From: Tomocerus qinae
Lineage: Eukaryota > Arthropoda > Collembola > Entomobryomorpha > Tomoceridae
Direction of reading: 5' to 3'
Assembly (NCBI GenBank): GCA_020055645.1
Contig: CM034549.1
Coordinates: 14,591,930-14,655,929, forward strand
DNA: 64,000 nucleotides
Made by a program: the position numbers and the translations under genes. The notes under the pieces are model-generated. The model was not told the origin of the DNA, did no database searches, and saw nothing but the letters and a program-made list of their open reading frames with translations. Positions 26,401 to 41,893 of the stretch are shown piece after piece. Position 1 is the first letter of the stretch; each line of letters opens with the position of its first letter.

Positions 26401-29400
26401 ATTTCTGTGAAACTGTGTGTATTTGTTATATATTTGCTATTTGTGTATAACAAACGGTATTATTCTTGGTATTAGTGAACTATGGAAATAAGAACTGCCT
26501 TCAGGATAAAGTTTATTGGTTATTGGATAGCTTAGTTGTTAGTAGTAGACTAAATTGTAAATTATTGATCATAAAGCTTAGTTTGCACTTAAGGTGTATG
26601 TGTTTTGGAAAGCTTTGGCTAATAAAATAAAATGGTAAACCATTTGAAAGTATTATGGATTATTTATTGAAAGATTTGTGGATGTTAAGTTTTAAATGAT
26701 AATGTTATAGTTGAAAGGAAGAAAAAAATGATGGAGTTGCAGAGTGTAGGAGCAGAGATTGGAGTTGAGCAGTGTAAGATGTGACAGAAGAAGAGTACTG
26801 TACTGTTTTGCTAAAAGTCTTTGAGTCAAATGCAAAGCAGCCGCTACTGGACTGGAGGCAATGAAAAAACTCCCACATTTACATAGTTTAATGCATTTTA
26901 TGCAAAGTTCAAAGGAAACAGTGTTCAAGTTTGGTCTGAGAGATTGAGAATCGAAAAGAGAAACAGGGAACAGGTGTATGTAACTCCTGAGATGAAGTAC
27001 CTGTGCAGATATTGTGCTAATACATGAAATGGATTTTTTGGTGTGTGTGTGAGGAGATAGAAGACAGTAAAGAGCCTACAGAAATTATAAGATGCTCGTT
27101 AATTAACCGTTGAGTCAAAAGAGGTGATTAATGGTAGATGAAAGGGGGCTACGTTAATTAAAATGTTCTTGGACGCTAATACAACGTACCGTTTAGGGTT
27201 TTACGTCTCGAACATCGAACAGCTCCTTTGTGCCACTCCACATTACTATACATACGATTAGAGTAGAGGTAAATACTCTACATGCCACGCTCTGTTTTCT
27301 ATATATGCATGATTGTAAAATGAGGAAGGCTATTGTGTTTTGTCTTTAGGTGGTTAGCTCATTCGCACTCATTTACCTACATCATACACACACATTATCC
27401 TATGGACGTGAACTCATGAACATAAAACGTGATGTGATAGTTATTTCTTATGCACACACTCTAAACACTCCTATTGCATAACCAATGTAAGGAGATATCA
27501 TATTTATTCATACGGAACTTATTTCCTTGAGGAGAAATACAGTTAGCTTTATGAAATTATAAATAATCTCACTCTGACTGACTGAACTTTATTTTTCGTG
27601 ACGCTCCTTTAGCTTTCAAGGTAGGTTTACCATCTCAAATTCCCTTTTGCAAAAGATTTTCTACATTTTGCTACAACTAACAAAGATGTCTAATTTACTG
27701 TGATCTAAAATTTCAAAAATTACTATTGATATAATAACATGGAATATTTTCTTCCTGGGTGGTTACGAGACTCTAATAAGAATCCCTTGCCTAGCTATAT
27801 GGACAATAAAATGTATTTTTCAGTCTTTCGCAAGTTTGTTCCAGGAAATAATGTTATTACAGATTACGACATGAACAGGTGAAGAAATATAATTGGTAAC
27901 TAAATATTGTGGCTATAAATGTCATGCGTTTATATGACATTTAATCTTGGATATTAATATCTGTAGTTTCGCAGAAGCAATTTGATATTTATCTAATGTC
28001 ATGTTTTTCTCATGAGAATGAATATGAAGTTTGGTTTTCCAAGGAGAGGATTTGCATAAACTATTGCATATTTATAGCAAAGCCATTTGAGATGGTAATA
28101 AAGATATTGTGTAGATATAAAAGTGTTTTTTTTTCGGTTTGAGTAGTATGTAGTTGTAATTAGGTAGTATTTAATTCGCATTTGTAGAGATAGATGGTAA
28201 ATTTGCAAGTTAAGAATCTGACAATGTGGATGTAATAGATAGGAGTTTTTACGTAGAAAATAACAGGAACAATAAAAAAGTACGAGCAATGAAATGTAAA
28301 TCAAGACGAAGCCAAAAACAAAGTTCATGCGAAGTTCAGGCAACTAGCCAAACCCAAAGGGAACTTAACTGAACCAACTGCGCTCACATCGCAGCAATAG
28401 ATTAGCCTAATAAATACACACCCAGTTAGGTACACGCAGACATAATTGAAGAAAAACCAACTAATCATCTTCAAACGATCCCGACTTGGTGTGACATCAT
28501 TTGAGTACACAGAGCAGAGTAGCCGATAAACATTCTGCTTTCATGACCAGGAAAAACTAATTCCCAATTCTCGTTTGCCTCAGGTTCAAGCTAATAATAA
28601 TTGTCTTGCAAGAGCAATGGCGGTAGCATATTTATTATATTACTCTAAGACATCATAAAGTAAATATGTAATAATCAGGGCTATACTTAATACTTGTATA
28701 CTATATGCTAATGCTTAAGAACTCCTACTCAGCAGCATCGCATGAACACACATAGTAAAAGACTATTGATTTTTCTAGTAAAATATCACTAACGATATGT
28801 GTATACTATTCACATTGCAAAACTTGACCATCATTTAATGCGTTGAACTCGTAAAAAACCCGTGAGCGCTGGGTAACACAAGACGCCCAACTCTCAGGGT
28901 GATCCTTCATCAAAAAATTCTCCTCAGGAAGATTCTCAGAAATCTGGAAGGTCAAAGAATGTAGCAATTCTAGTAGAATAAACTCACAGCACTAATAACA
29001 GACATTGTTGACATGCTCCTCAATTTTAAACAGTCCAGCAGTTGATACTTTCTCACGAAATTGTAACGAGATCATCTAGGTAGCTATCAGCTGTCCAAAT
29101 TATTTTTTATGCTTCATCCCATCTTTACATACATATTACTATCATTTCCCAATTTTTAATTTTATCCCAGGTATTTATTGATATTTCGTACTTTTAATTC
29201 AAAGAATTAATAACCAACCGTCAGACCTATTTCAGATTGTAGGAGCGTAAATAATAAAAATGATGTTAAAAGTCAACTGGTGGGTTGATGTGTACATTCA
29301 TTACGAAAACCAAAACAAAGCCCAAAAGAAGACAAGCCCATTTTCATCCACGTAGCCAAACGAAGCGAAATCCCGTTTTCATCAATGAAAACGGCTTGGA

Positions 29401-32400
29401 AAGTGCGGAGCTTGGAAGAATGAAGCAAATTGTAAGTACTACATACATTCATATAGATACACGAAGAGGTGTGTGATTTGAGATTTGAAAACGTCTGTAG
29501 TCTAAGTATCTCTATTCATTTCACGTCTGGATTATCTCTATTTGTAATGGTAGAGTATGTACAATTGTCTGTATTTGTCCATACGAGACGGAGTTGGTTG
29601 AATACAATCTAAACATATATTGTGTATAGTCACTCTTAGTATGTTATTTAGATATCTCAGAGGTTTATTGCATTGATGCATCTCTTCGGCTTCTCCTGTG
29701 GCATGTTATCAGCATCGGCTTGGCTTTTGTGTCTCAACATTACAACAGAACCACAAGAGCAAAACAACAGAGTCCAATCAGCTCGAACAACTTTGGGAGA
29801 TAGTTACACATTGTTATACATATACAATTAATATAGTATAATATAGTATATAGTAGAGTATATAGAAAAAACAACTTTATATAGTAAGTGCATAAATCTA
29901 CATAAATCTACCACGTAGTACTTATACGGAGTCTACTTATATAAGTCCCTAATCTTTATTAAAGAACGAGGTGCCGGTGGAGAAGGGAGTCCTGCCAAGC
30001 CATACCAGTCCAGTCTAGTCCAGGGCTGAAGATGAGTGACCATGCCATGCCAAATCGCCCGCAAGGCGTAATCTTGTGAAATCATGCAATGTGATGTAAT
30101 GTGCTAACTAACAGCTAACAAAGCACTGGTCCTGGATTAGGACTCTTCAAACTCAAATCTTCCCTAAGCTGAGTCCAACGATAACTAACCCCAAAACTGA
30201 ATACAATAAGCCTCTCTCAGAATGTGATATCAAATTTACTAGCTATTTACTTTTTTCTCAACGCATGCACACCAAACAGGATTATAACATTTACAGCATT
30301 TTCATTCACGAAAATATTTAAGCTCTAGGTACCTTAATTTTCTCAGCCTCTCACAGAATTCTTTACTAACTATCATTTTACTTACAAACAACATCCACAT
30401 TGTCTTTCTTATCCCACATTATTACCATTCACTCTTAATCATCTCTTTAACTACCCTCTCATACATTTTACATTGTTATTATTCCAATACAAATCAAATT
30501 ATTATCCTTTTCGAATTTTCACCTCCTGGACGCTATCTACCAATGTCGTAGAATTCAAAAAATTAGACTTTATCAATAACATTTAGATGTTTCTGCCAAC
30601 AATAATGTGATATTCAAGGAATATTTTGCTATAGTAGGGTATATTATTATAAGCGTAGTCATTTACCAATGACAATGACAATATTGGTCTCAGAATATTG
30701 CTTGCACTTCATGATAGTTTGCCTAATCGCTAAAAATCTCCATTTAACTTTTAAGTACCAATTATCATCTTCAAATTCACCTTTACATTATCAATTTAAT
30801 GTTTACAACAAAGAGCTATTAACCTATTGAAGTAATAACACTAATAAATAAGAGCGTGCTGTTCTAATGCATTAATTTCATTGATATAATGTATTGTTTA
30901 GAGATGAGTGTCCAAATTATTGGGGTTGGCGAACTTATAACTATCTTAAAGAGTTGGAAAATCAGTTTAGTTTGATATTGAGAATGTAATACATAGACAA
31001 TCTTTAGAAATAATATATTCACCAAGTGATAGATTAACATTTGTTTGCTAGTTGATGTTAATCTTAGTAAGAATGAAAAAGAGAATTTAGTTGTTGCAAT
31101 ATTTTAATAGTTGACTCGTTAACTGCAACTCATAATAGTTATGAGTGCCAAGGAATAAAAAATATTTACGTGAGAATACGAATTGTAACTGTTTCAATAA
31201 CGATTAGAGGTAATAAAGAAAAAGGTAGAGATAGTATGTTATTACATGGATAGACCTATTCTAAGAAAATGTGTTGGAGAATAAAGATATTTAATGTTGT
31301 AGGGTGCAGATGAATGAACCATAATAAACCCATTATGGAATTTGTGTGTATGGTTTATGCTTTCTACTTAGGAGATGTAGCCAGGTGAGACTTGAACTTG
31401 TATGGACAATAAAAAGAATAATGTAAATGCAACTCATTCAGTGAGATTCAAGCAATAAAATAATAAATAAGCGTGCCGTGTCATGTCATTCTTATTAACA
31501 TGTATCTTAGTAAGGTTCTAGTTAGTCGAGAATGGAAAAACAACTTTTTTCGGGTATGAAAATGGTAAAATGGCTATGAAAGATATTTTGAATAAGTTTA
31601 GTGAATCTAGACATTTAAGGTAGGCCTATATTAATAAAAACGGTGGTAGAAGAAAGTGGTGCAATTTTGTATAGGTAGAAGATAACTACGCATCACATGC
31701 CATTTGAATAATAGGCTTATTTATACTAATTGTAGCTCCAGGATTAGTTGTCCGAAAAAATCAAGTAAATCAAAGTAAAGTACTAGGATTCGTAATAGAG
31801 CACACCTAAAACTGCATGGATCAGGTACATCTTCTTATTACAGATGCATTACAAAGTGAAAACTTCCAAATCCAGAGGATGAGTCATAACAATAAACTGC
31901 TATGACATCATTCATATAACTTTACACGACTCACTCCACCATTCAATTCGCTCAGAATAGGATTACCTAGTTGGGTGAGAGAGAGTGAGATGAAGAAGAG
32001 ATCAGAATCCGACATCAGACAAGATCAAACGAGACAGACAGACAGACATTCTCAGTCTACTTACTTGCTTACGGTTACGATTAGCTAACCGAGTCTCGAA
32101 AAGTCAAAATGCTTTTAAAAAGAAAAAATCCATTTACTTACTCACATACTTTAGCAACACAATCATCCTTACATTTACTTTCTGTGTGGGTAATCTTCAC
32201 TCAAGTGTCTGCTACGATTTTAACTCCACTTGGGCGTCACCTTTTTTTGCAACAAACATCTTTTCCCCTGAATTATACAAATGCTCCTGCTTTCTAACCA
32301 ACCATACACATAATTATATTTTCATACTTAATGAATCCTAACTCCAGACATTCTAAACATTCATTTTTATTACCCTTTCTACTACCTTAATCAAATATTT

Positions 32401-32419
32401 TACTTATCTATTTTAAAAT
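23473..32419. other. Gene-poor tract
   Basis: About 9 kb with no supported gene. GC-richer patches occur near 29280-29440 and 29970-30070. The first contains an open frame from about 29285 (TKTKPKRRQAHFHPRSQTKR) that ends at a good donor, gaagcaaatt|gtaagt at 29429/29430, and a 10-bp-arm palindrome at 29373-29394. These might be exons of an unplaced transcript but nothing identifies one. Confidence 0.3.
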
Positions 32420-32750
32420 TCAATTTAAACTAAATCAAAATGCAATTTTGAATACTTTAGTGTTAATCTAAACAAAAACAAACTACCTAAAATAACTAAT
32501 GATTAAGCAATTCAGGTTTGTTCACGTTCCACTTTACAAAAGATTCCAATAAACTATAAATTAGCAGTTCGATGCTCAACCTGCTTTCAATCAAATATTT
32601 TTTATAGTTATGTATAGTCTATGTAACTATTTATAAGCATTAAAAATCAATTCAACTATATAAATTAGAATGATAAATACTTTAGTGTTAATCTAAACAA
32701 AAGCAGGCTATAATAAATATCAAATTTTAAGTAATTGCAGGTTTTAAAGA
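32420..32750 (+). repeat. Diverged tandem duplication, period about 225 bp
   Basis: The segment around 32451 (aatactttagtgttaatcta aacaaaa) recurs at 32676, followed in both copies by A/T-rich sequence and then aag(c/t)aatt(c/g)caggttt. Matching also extends upstream of each copy. The copies are clearly diverged. Confidence 0.6.
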
Positions 32751-35700
32751 AGACATTGAGGGTGTATTAACTCATTATTCAATTCCATCTACGTCAAATT
32801 GAAGTTTTCTAGTTAAATGTGCTAAAAATCACTAAAAATCAGTATAATTCGCTGAAAAAACCAATTAATTTGTAAAAATGCAGATAAATTAAAGATATTG
32901 GAAAATATCTTCCAATTCCTGTTAAATCTGCTACTATCCAATATTATGCTATATCAATAACAAGAAGCCAATTTCTCCTTTAAGTGCCACCAATTAGCTA
33001 TGCTTCGTTAATCTTAACTCTCATAAGCATACCATTTTCAAATGTCTTAAAAAATATATTGATGCAAATTGAATTGTTTCGGTAAACCACAAAAAAGGAT
33101 TTAGAAATACTAAGAGTGCAGAATTCACACTTAGTAAATGTGTAACTCTGATTATAAACGTACAATATGCAGACGTATGCGCTTTTGCATAAAGTAAATG
33201 TTCTCCAGAGTAAAGTATCATGTTTCATTCGTCTTTAGCCCAGGATGTGTAGCATTTGCATTCCGGGGATTGTGTGAGTGAAGACGGAGATGTGGTGAAA
33301 TGCATAGGTACATGTAAAATAGAACCGAAGTGGTATATACTAGAACGGGATAGAAATATAAAGTATACACGCATAGGATGCAGTAAAATGTATGTATGTG
33401 TAGGTAGTTAGTCTGGACTTAAGCTAAATAAAGCCTACAACCTTGTGAGGACGTCAAAATGGAGTGCCTCACCTTCTGAAGGTTGCACGTGCTTAGAAAC
33501 AGGGCATTTTCATTTCAGATTCAGCCAAGCCAATTCACTTTACTTGGTTACATCACAATCAGTCCGTTGAATCCCACCAGCCAACCCAAGCCAAACCAAC
33601 AACCAACTGCACAATATTATCAACTATAGTACACATACTCACTTTGTTGCAACTTTGTATCGCAAAGTGTGTAAATCCCTATCATTCTACTACACTCTGG
33701 ACTCTCTATACATAGAAATAGCGTAAACTCTCAAAATGTTGCACGAGATTCGATTCATTGTCTACCAACCCTTAAATGAACTAAGCCCGAGCTATGAATT
33801 TCGTGGTTATTTAGTCTCCATGATGTTTGTTCAACATTTACGGTGAATTTTAGATGTGACTTTGCTTGACTCTGTTGTATTAGTTTATCCTTAGCTATTG
33901 CATGACTATGCTGTGCTGGATATGTGCAATTAGAATCTGCCTAGATATGTAAAGGGCCTTATATTTATTCTCCTTCTCCTCCTCTTCATATACGATATTG
34001 TTTTCCACTGAAATGCGTGCACTCTGTACTATACTTGTTAATACTATGTGCTAATGAATGGAGTAGGGGCATACATTATTTGCTTGTCAACTCATATCAC
34101 TCCGGAACGGTCATTGCATTGTCGGCTCAGCAGTTTTGTGAGAACGATTGTAAAAAATATTCTCTACTTATATCTATCCATCACTCACTAAATAACACAG
34201 GCTAATAAAAAATGCACACTAACCTTAAGTATCTTGAACTAGAAGCAATTAGTCCTCATTTTACTTAATAGATATACAACGAGTCTACTTATACGCGTCT
34301 AAAAAGCTTCAATAATGCTTCTACACTGCAAAGACGAAGAAAATATTAATAAGCATTATGCTAGGCCTTTCATTTATCCTCTTACACATGAAATCACGTA
34401 CACGGATATCGACATCTAATCAACAGTCTTGCTTACGTTATACGAAATGGTTGCTGTAAATTTTATCTGTAAATGGTATGATAATACTATTTATTAAAAC
34501 GTTAAGATTATTGTGGATTGACAAGGTAATTGCTAAATAAAATGCACTGCTAAAATTTTGCTAAAATTAAATGTGTAGGTTTAATACATTAAATGTCAAA
34601 CTGTGTTTGCTAATCAGATTTTGTGAATATTTAGATACAGAATACGGATACTGAACATAAACGTGTTTGAGAGGCATTTTTCTATTTTATTATGTTGAAG
34701 AAAGAATTGCCGCTTATCACGGCTTATCACCTATCACAGAGAAGGTAGATTACAAAGGAAATAAACTTCACTGAGCTATGTTGATGAATGGTCCGAAAAA
34801 TCACCAAATTGAACTAATGTATACCTATATAAATACAAGACTCTAAGTGCCGTATTATAAGAATCGTCTTATATTCATAAAAAGCAGTCAAGACACCGAT
34901 TTCGATTTTTCGATTTCACAAGACAAGCCTTGAAGAGCCCTCAGCACTTGAGAGGTGGTTCATATTCATAATACGGAGTAGAATGAATATTAAGAAATTC
35001 CGTCTGTTTACGAAACGATTGTCTACAGACATTAATCTATAAGAAGATGAAAGTATGTCAGAATTGAATTTGAAGATAAACTTTTGGTTATATAAATACT
35101 TCATTTACAATTTGTTACTAACGTATGCTTTTAGCCTGAATAACGTAGCCTTTTAGTGACTTTTACTACTAGCATTTGGATATAAGTTGAATGGTTAAGG
35201 AGGTAAACCGAAAGTCGAAAGCGGATGCCCATTTCAGTAGAAGATACTACCTTGTGAGTTCAGACACGCTTATGCACTTAGAAACTGCAGATCCTTCTCC
35301 ATCTGCGTATCAACAACCACAGAGTAAACCAATAACGTTCATTGCTAAAGTGTGCATAACTAATGTGGATAATATCGAATCTACGAAGAAAAGATTGTAT
35401 ATGGTACAAAGTATTCATTTGGTTCCAAAAGCACGCTTTAAAATTATGCAAATCTTGAAATGGTAATATCTAGTGTCTAAATTATATATTAGGTACTTAA
35501 AGGTAAGTACTACTCCAAGTTGGAAATTCCAGACTTTGCAATTCTTGCTTTACGTGGTAGGAATTGAATCGATATTTCAGAGAAGAGAGCTTCTACGTTG
35601 TTTTGTATCGGATTTGTAGTATATCTCATGCTTTACTATTACTATTTGTTTAGGTTTCACAGACAATGGATGTCTTCTCGTTGAAAAACACATGCATAAT

Positions 35701-38700
35701 TAAAAGAGTAGGGGTAAGTGAGCAAAGCAAAGTCTTTTGCAAAGTCAAAAACAATTCGGTAAAATATTATTAAAGTTAACAGAGTACACCTTCAATGTGT
35801 ACACACTACTTCTGACGATTACTATACGGAAAGGTAGAAGGAATTGTTTTATTACATACAATATAGTGATACGGAGATGTATACGCAGCGTATAAAGAGA
35901 TAGGATGTATCTACACACTACATACTTACAAGACTGAACCATTCATGATTTTTTTATGAATTGTCATGTCATTGCTTGTCTTGTTTTGCCTTTCGTGCCG
36001 TTTGTTTTCAGCTCCTTCTCCATCGCAAACGACCCACCTTGACATCCTCCCCAACCATTAATTTCATTCCATGAGAATGCCAAAACTCACCTGTGCACAG
36101 TTTTCCTCTCATGTTTCCAGTTCCCTACCACTATATCTATGTAAACGAAGCGGAAACGCAACTTCTCTTATTTCTCCTACAATAAGGGCAGCTTTTTTAA
36201 TTTATAACTATCAAGAAGCTAAAGAAACGTTTCCAATGCCGTAAAGGTAAATGCCATCTCATCTCCAATTCAAAACCTTTGCGTGTGTTTTCCTCGAATA
36301 AACCAATTCCCTTACCAATACTGAAACTACATGTTTTTAGTTCCTAATTCTTAAAAATAGGATACATTTTTATGTAAATCGTATTTAAATCTCCAAAAAT
36401 TCTTTTTATTAATCTGTTTTCGGTATCTAGAAGATTTGCACGAGATTTACAATAAATTCGGAATTATCTATTAATATTTTTCATTGATTAAGTAGATGCA
36501 TCCAACTGCTCGTCTGCCTTATTTGCGAATTACATAATTAAAACCATTATGAAATTTTTTGTATATGGTAATTTTTCATCTGAAATACAACAGCAATGTA
36601 AAAGTTTGATAAGATATTAGTTCCCATGTAATAAGTTGTACAAAGTAGATTCATAGGATTTGGTTATTGCGTAGTAATGTAGTAAGTATGAGAATACAAT
36701 AAGTTTCACTGAAAGTTCATGGCTGTTTATCGCCTTCACGATGACTTGGAGCTAGGTTTGGTTTACCTTTCTTTCGTCAGTTCGAGTTTGCTGGTTGGGT
36801 TTTGCAGCCTTGCAGTTAGTGTATGCTGCATCCTAGAATCTCATCATTTGAGTAGATGTTCATTTCGATTCATCATGCATTTATTTGTGTGTGATGCATT
36901 GCTTTTGCATACAAATTGCCTACCCCCTTCCCTTTGTACATCATCTCGGTGTATTCTCTCGTCTTCATATGTGAATTCTAATCATCCGGTTGATGCAGCA
37001 GTAATGCTTAAGTGGTGGCTGTTAAAAGACTCTGGAAAGTAATAATGTAAAGATCATGAATGACGATCTGTTTACTCATTATAAACAATAATGCACCGTA
37101 TAGATTGCTTTTACGTGCTCCACCAGAGTCCATGTATCAACAGTGCCATTTCCCAAGGGTTTATTGCATACAAATAATGTACGACTTGGTGTTATCAGCC
37201 TCATTCTCTGATTTAAGTAAGATGAACCATTAAACTTTCAAAGTTAATGCATCCTATTTATCTTCTACCAAAATGCTAACTGTATTGTTGCGTCTCATGC
37301 AAAATCTCAAGGTTCATTCTACAGATAATTTAATAATGCCTCAGCTAAGAACAAGTTATTATTAGATGATGTAAGCAAAACTTTTATAGATTCCACTTAG
37401 CGATAGTTTCGTTATTATCACACGGAAAAGTGCACATTTAAATATTTTAATGCACTTTGCCAGCATAATACAAGTTTCTATAAAATTATCTGATTTTCCC
37501 TCTTGCCATTTTCCTTCGTGTTCGCCAAAATTACTCTGCTGAAAACAAACATTATAATAATTGCATTTTAGTGCTGAATATTATGCATGCTGGAGGTGAG
37601 ATTCATTTTCGTTACGATGCATCTACCAAGGCAATACTAACTTGCATATTTTAATATAAAATCATAGTCTTTAGGGATAGCATTAAGAATAGACTTAATG
37701 TGTACTAAAAGTGCATTATTTATGATTATTTCCGTCAATGAACCTATCCTGTGTGTATAAACTGTCAAATTGTCCTTTATGCTAATAGATTTAGAATATT
37801 TGACAAAGTATTTATGTGTTCACGTTTTGTATGCATGTTCTTAAATGCTTTCTGTGTATAGAGTATTTGGGATATTTTGTGATGCACCCGACTTGGCATG
37901 AGGTGAGTGAGTGAGGTTGTAAATAACTTAAATAAGAAATGGAAAAATGGTTGATTTATTTACGGAACAGAGTACAGTAAGTATGGCAGACCTTCAACTC
38001 CGTCTGTCTCCCTCCCACTACAGAATATTGCATGTAGGCACGGAAAACTAAATGCATGCTAAATATATTTATTCCAAAAACATCTACAGGGATCCACTAA
38101 TGAAAGTGACATTATCGATCGAGCGTGGTTCCAGGCTAGAATTAGCTATTGTCCAGATTACGTCATTCGATGAGGGGGTGAAAGTACAGACTACTTTATG
38201 CACAAACTCGAGCATATACAAATTTAATGTTATTTTCTATAGCTACTAAAGTGTAGGTTTTGTATTTTGCGCATCCACTCAAGTCTGGAAAGGAAAGAAA
38301 CGAGATCGCGAGTGACTTTTATAAAAGTGGCAGGATGCATTTATGCCCATGTTCCTATAATGATGTGTCTATGTTCCTGAACAAAATAAATTACACGAAA
38401 TAGGATGGCAAATAGAGAAATGGAAGCACTGCAAAAATAACATTTTTCATGCTCATGCAATGCAGATAGCTTGCATTTCTACTTCTCTATACCTCGGAAA
38501 ATGCAATGTCTTTTGGGTATTATTTCACTTTATCTATGCTCTAATATTGCAAATAATAGACAGTAGTAGTTGAATAGAGAGGTATAGGTATAATATTCCT
38601 TGCATTTATTAGAAAACAAGATTTTGCAGCAAGAAAAGGCCATAGTCAAGGTAAAACTTGGCTATTACAATGCACCGTGAACCGTGAGAAACTTTTCACG

Positions 38701-40240
38701 CTTAAAAATTGCTACAACAAAACCGGAGATAGTAAAAATGCGATTGGGCTTCGCAGAGTTGTTTTATTTAGTTGGTTCTACTCCATGGCTTCGATGGATT
38801 TCTAACATTTTCTAGAGCTCTCATCAACAAAGTGCCTTTATTATACTAAAACACTCTAATAGGGAGTTATAAATGTCTATGCACTGTACTTATTATAGCT
38901 TTGATTCTTTTCCTCCACCACTTCGATAGATTTTCCCTAGAGAATAGAGCAAGTGTACTGAGCCCTTTTGTTGACGAAGCAATGAACGACCATAGTCAAT
39001 AGTCTACCATACGTTACTATATTCTATACCTTGCAATCGATATGATTAGAAATGTTAAGGTAGGCTTTCTGAAAATCTACTTTAATATCCGTATTGAACT
39101 TTTTTCTTTCTCTATACCGAATACCGACATTCAGGCTGACTTCCTGTTTTCTTTTGCATTGCGTTGCTAGTTATGGCATTATTGGCATTGGAGTTAACAG
39201 CCGGTACCTGCAACAACCTCCTGTTTACGATTAGCTACATAAATTATCATCTTATAACTAAGTTTCATTCCAACCGAGTTGACTTAACAAATTGGCTTGA
39301 AAAAATAAGGACGGATGCTATGACCAAATGGTAAGAAAATTGAGTCATCCATAAAAGGTCTGGATTGGATGGGGATTGAAAATTATTGCTTCATTTTGTA
39401 CAAGGTACATCCAAGTTAGAAAGCCTCACAACCGGCTACCGTCCGTCGGAAATGAGTAATTTGTCGATATCTACAGAAAACACAGGTTAAATACTTTGCA
39501 GATGGGGAATTTTGCTGAATAATTGCTGCGGTACAAGTAAATTCAATGTAGCCAATTATGTTAGGAGCGGAAGCTAAACTTTTCCATATGGCTAAAGCAA
39601 TTTGCCGATTGTCTATTTTCTATTGATTTTTTCAGTCGGGCAAAAAATTAAGCATTTTAAGCATCCGTTCGTAAACCTTAACTCATAGAAATGGTTGTTT
39701 TCAAGACAAGAATCTACAAGCAAGAAAATTTTTATAATTCCTGGGATTTCGAATTTATTTCTGAATATTTCAATATATTTTCTTCAAAAACGAATCACAG
39801 TTTTTATTAATGATAAAGAATTATTGGATTCATCTGTAGCTTGTCCACATTCACAGTAGTGACATCACATCGCAGGAACTGCTATCAGATGTTCAACAGT
39901 GATTTTGTACTGGGTCATTATTCTGTTTATCAGACTTATTCTTTACCGTTCGGATTGACTTCTTCAGCTTTATTCGAATCCTCTCATTCTGCGAATTCTC
40001 TGCCCAAGACTAGAAGGCTACGCCTGCTTTGCATTTTGAATCCCCACTTTGAATAGTACAATAATTGTCCCAATTTTTAATGTATCTGGATATTGTAACT
40101 TGTAATTATGAGGTTAAGTTTATAATTTTTAATTAGTAAATACAATCACCCTTTCGTAAATCAGTTCATGAATGTTTATTGTATACAAGGCTCGCAGCAC
40201 TATTTCCCTCAATTTTGAAAGCTAATAAAGGTACCCACAC
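32751..40240. other. Gene-poor tract
   Basis: No supported gene. A GC-richer patch at about 33450-33600 contains an E-box CACGTG near 33486. The open frames at 35191-35466, 36719-37042 and 39841-40056 have no recognisable domains and read like chance frames. Confidence 0.35.
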
Positions 40241-40380
40241 CAACTTATACCAATTTAGACGAACCTAGACCAAGAGCCCAATTCAGCCCAATTTGGTACA
40301 ATGTGGTCAAGTTGTTTCCAATTCAGTCTGAAAATCCTCTTCATTTAGAATGAGATATTATGCTACCTAAGATTTAGTGG
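40241..40380 (+). repeat. Dispersed repeat copy related to the 49.25 kb minisatellite element
   Basis: Contains taccaatttagacgaacc and tagaccaagagcccaattca, short forms of the decamers repeated at 49252-49515. It is followed by tcttcattta...atgctacctaa..ttag, which also follows the minisatellite at 49561. This indicates two copies of one dispersed element with different repeat expansion. Confidence 0.55.
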
Positions 40381-41893
40381 GGGTTTATTTTTTATGTAAA
40401 AAATATAGTGCATTAGGACCAATGCGCAGCAGCATGCATGAGTCAGTTTCGAAAGGTTCTGGATTCAGCTGAGTATCTGTATACTATGGAGTCATGGCTG
40501 TTGTATAAATTAACTAACAAGATAACACATTCGGGAAAGTGCCTTATGAGCAGAACATTGTGCTAAATTCTTAATGCATTAATATCTTGTAGTTTAGAAT
40601 TTAGACAATCGTTGCTCATGTAAAAAGGCAATTGGTGCATTATAAATATTACAAATGTCAAGTATGGAGGTAGCCAGGAAAACAAAGATTAAATGTAAAT
40701 ATTCACCTTGAGTTGAATCCAAGCTAGGTAAATCTCTTTTGATTATTATTGCAATCTGCAATGTCATTTTTGGTAGTTAATCCAGTAGACTGTACAAGTA
40801 CAGTAATAAATATTATGAGTAATGTGCATTTACTTCTCCAAGGTATTAAATACCTTAGTCAACCTTGTAATCTATGAAAGACAAAATGCATTAGTGCACA
40901 TTATAATTAAATAGGGTCTGCATCAATACTGGCTACTACTATCTGAAAGTTTGTTCATCGCAAGTAAAAAACAATTCGACAATAATTTACTGAAAGCCAA
41001 AGTCAAGGTGTGTTTTTGTTTTGTATACAGAGATTGAGGTATATAGAAAAGTTTGTTGACTATTTCAATATCAGTAGTTCAGTGTCAATGTCAATTCATA
41101 CATAGAGAATATATTTATGACATCATAGTAGACAATTTACTTGAGTGTGTTGAGTCACTGGGGACGCAAGTACAAAGAAGGTCTGAATAATTTATTACAC
41201 ATTCACTTAAAGCAAGATAATAACCCAATGCAAAGTATTTAGTTTAAATTCCCAATCGTTCCTTGTTGGTTTGAGGTACGCAGCGGTAGAGATAAAATGA
41301 TATCTGTAAATATAGTAGGAATAATAATAAAATCTGATCTATGGCACTGTGCATTGTGTGGAGATAAGAAAAGGTACCTTATAAAGAATTATCGTACATC
41401 GTGTTTTTCCTTTTACTTCCCCACCTTATCATAATCTTTAGTTTACATGCATATGGAATTAGTTTGTAGCTCTACGTGCATGTTCATTGAGAATTTAGTC
41501 TTTCTTGTGCATGTTACAAGTTTATTACTAATCTGGTTGCATGAATTGTATTGTTTGTGTGCAGCTGTAGCCAAGCGAATATTTTAACACAGCACACGAA
41601 TCATGTCATAGTCTATAAGAAGAAATGGTATAAGTCCCTAGCAATGCAGGGCAGGGCTGCTAAACCTTCAGCTACTTAATAAAAACCTTTAAAAATTTCT
41701 ATCTCCGAGCGACAGAACAAAACTTATCTCAGTTCTGCATGCACCATTATACCTTTGTTTCTGCACTACCTACCCAACTACCTCCCGTGCGAAAAACTAA
41801 ATCACCTACTCAACTCCTGTCTGCTCTGCATTTATTTCCAACAACATTTTACATTTTTTACATCCACAAATATATCTATATTGGCCACTTTCC

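Noticed and set aside
39960..39990. ttcgaatcc as a possible tRNA T-arm
   Set aside because: No matching acceptor stem, D-arm or anticodon arm at the right distance.
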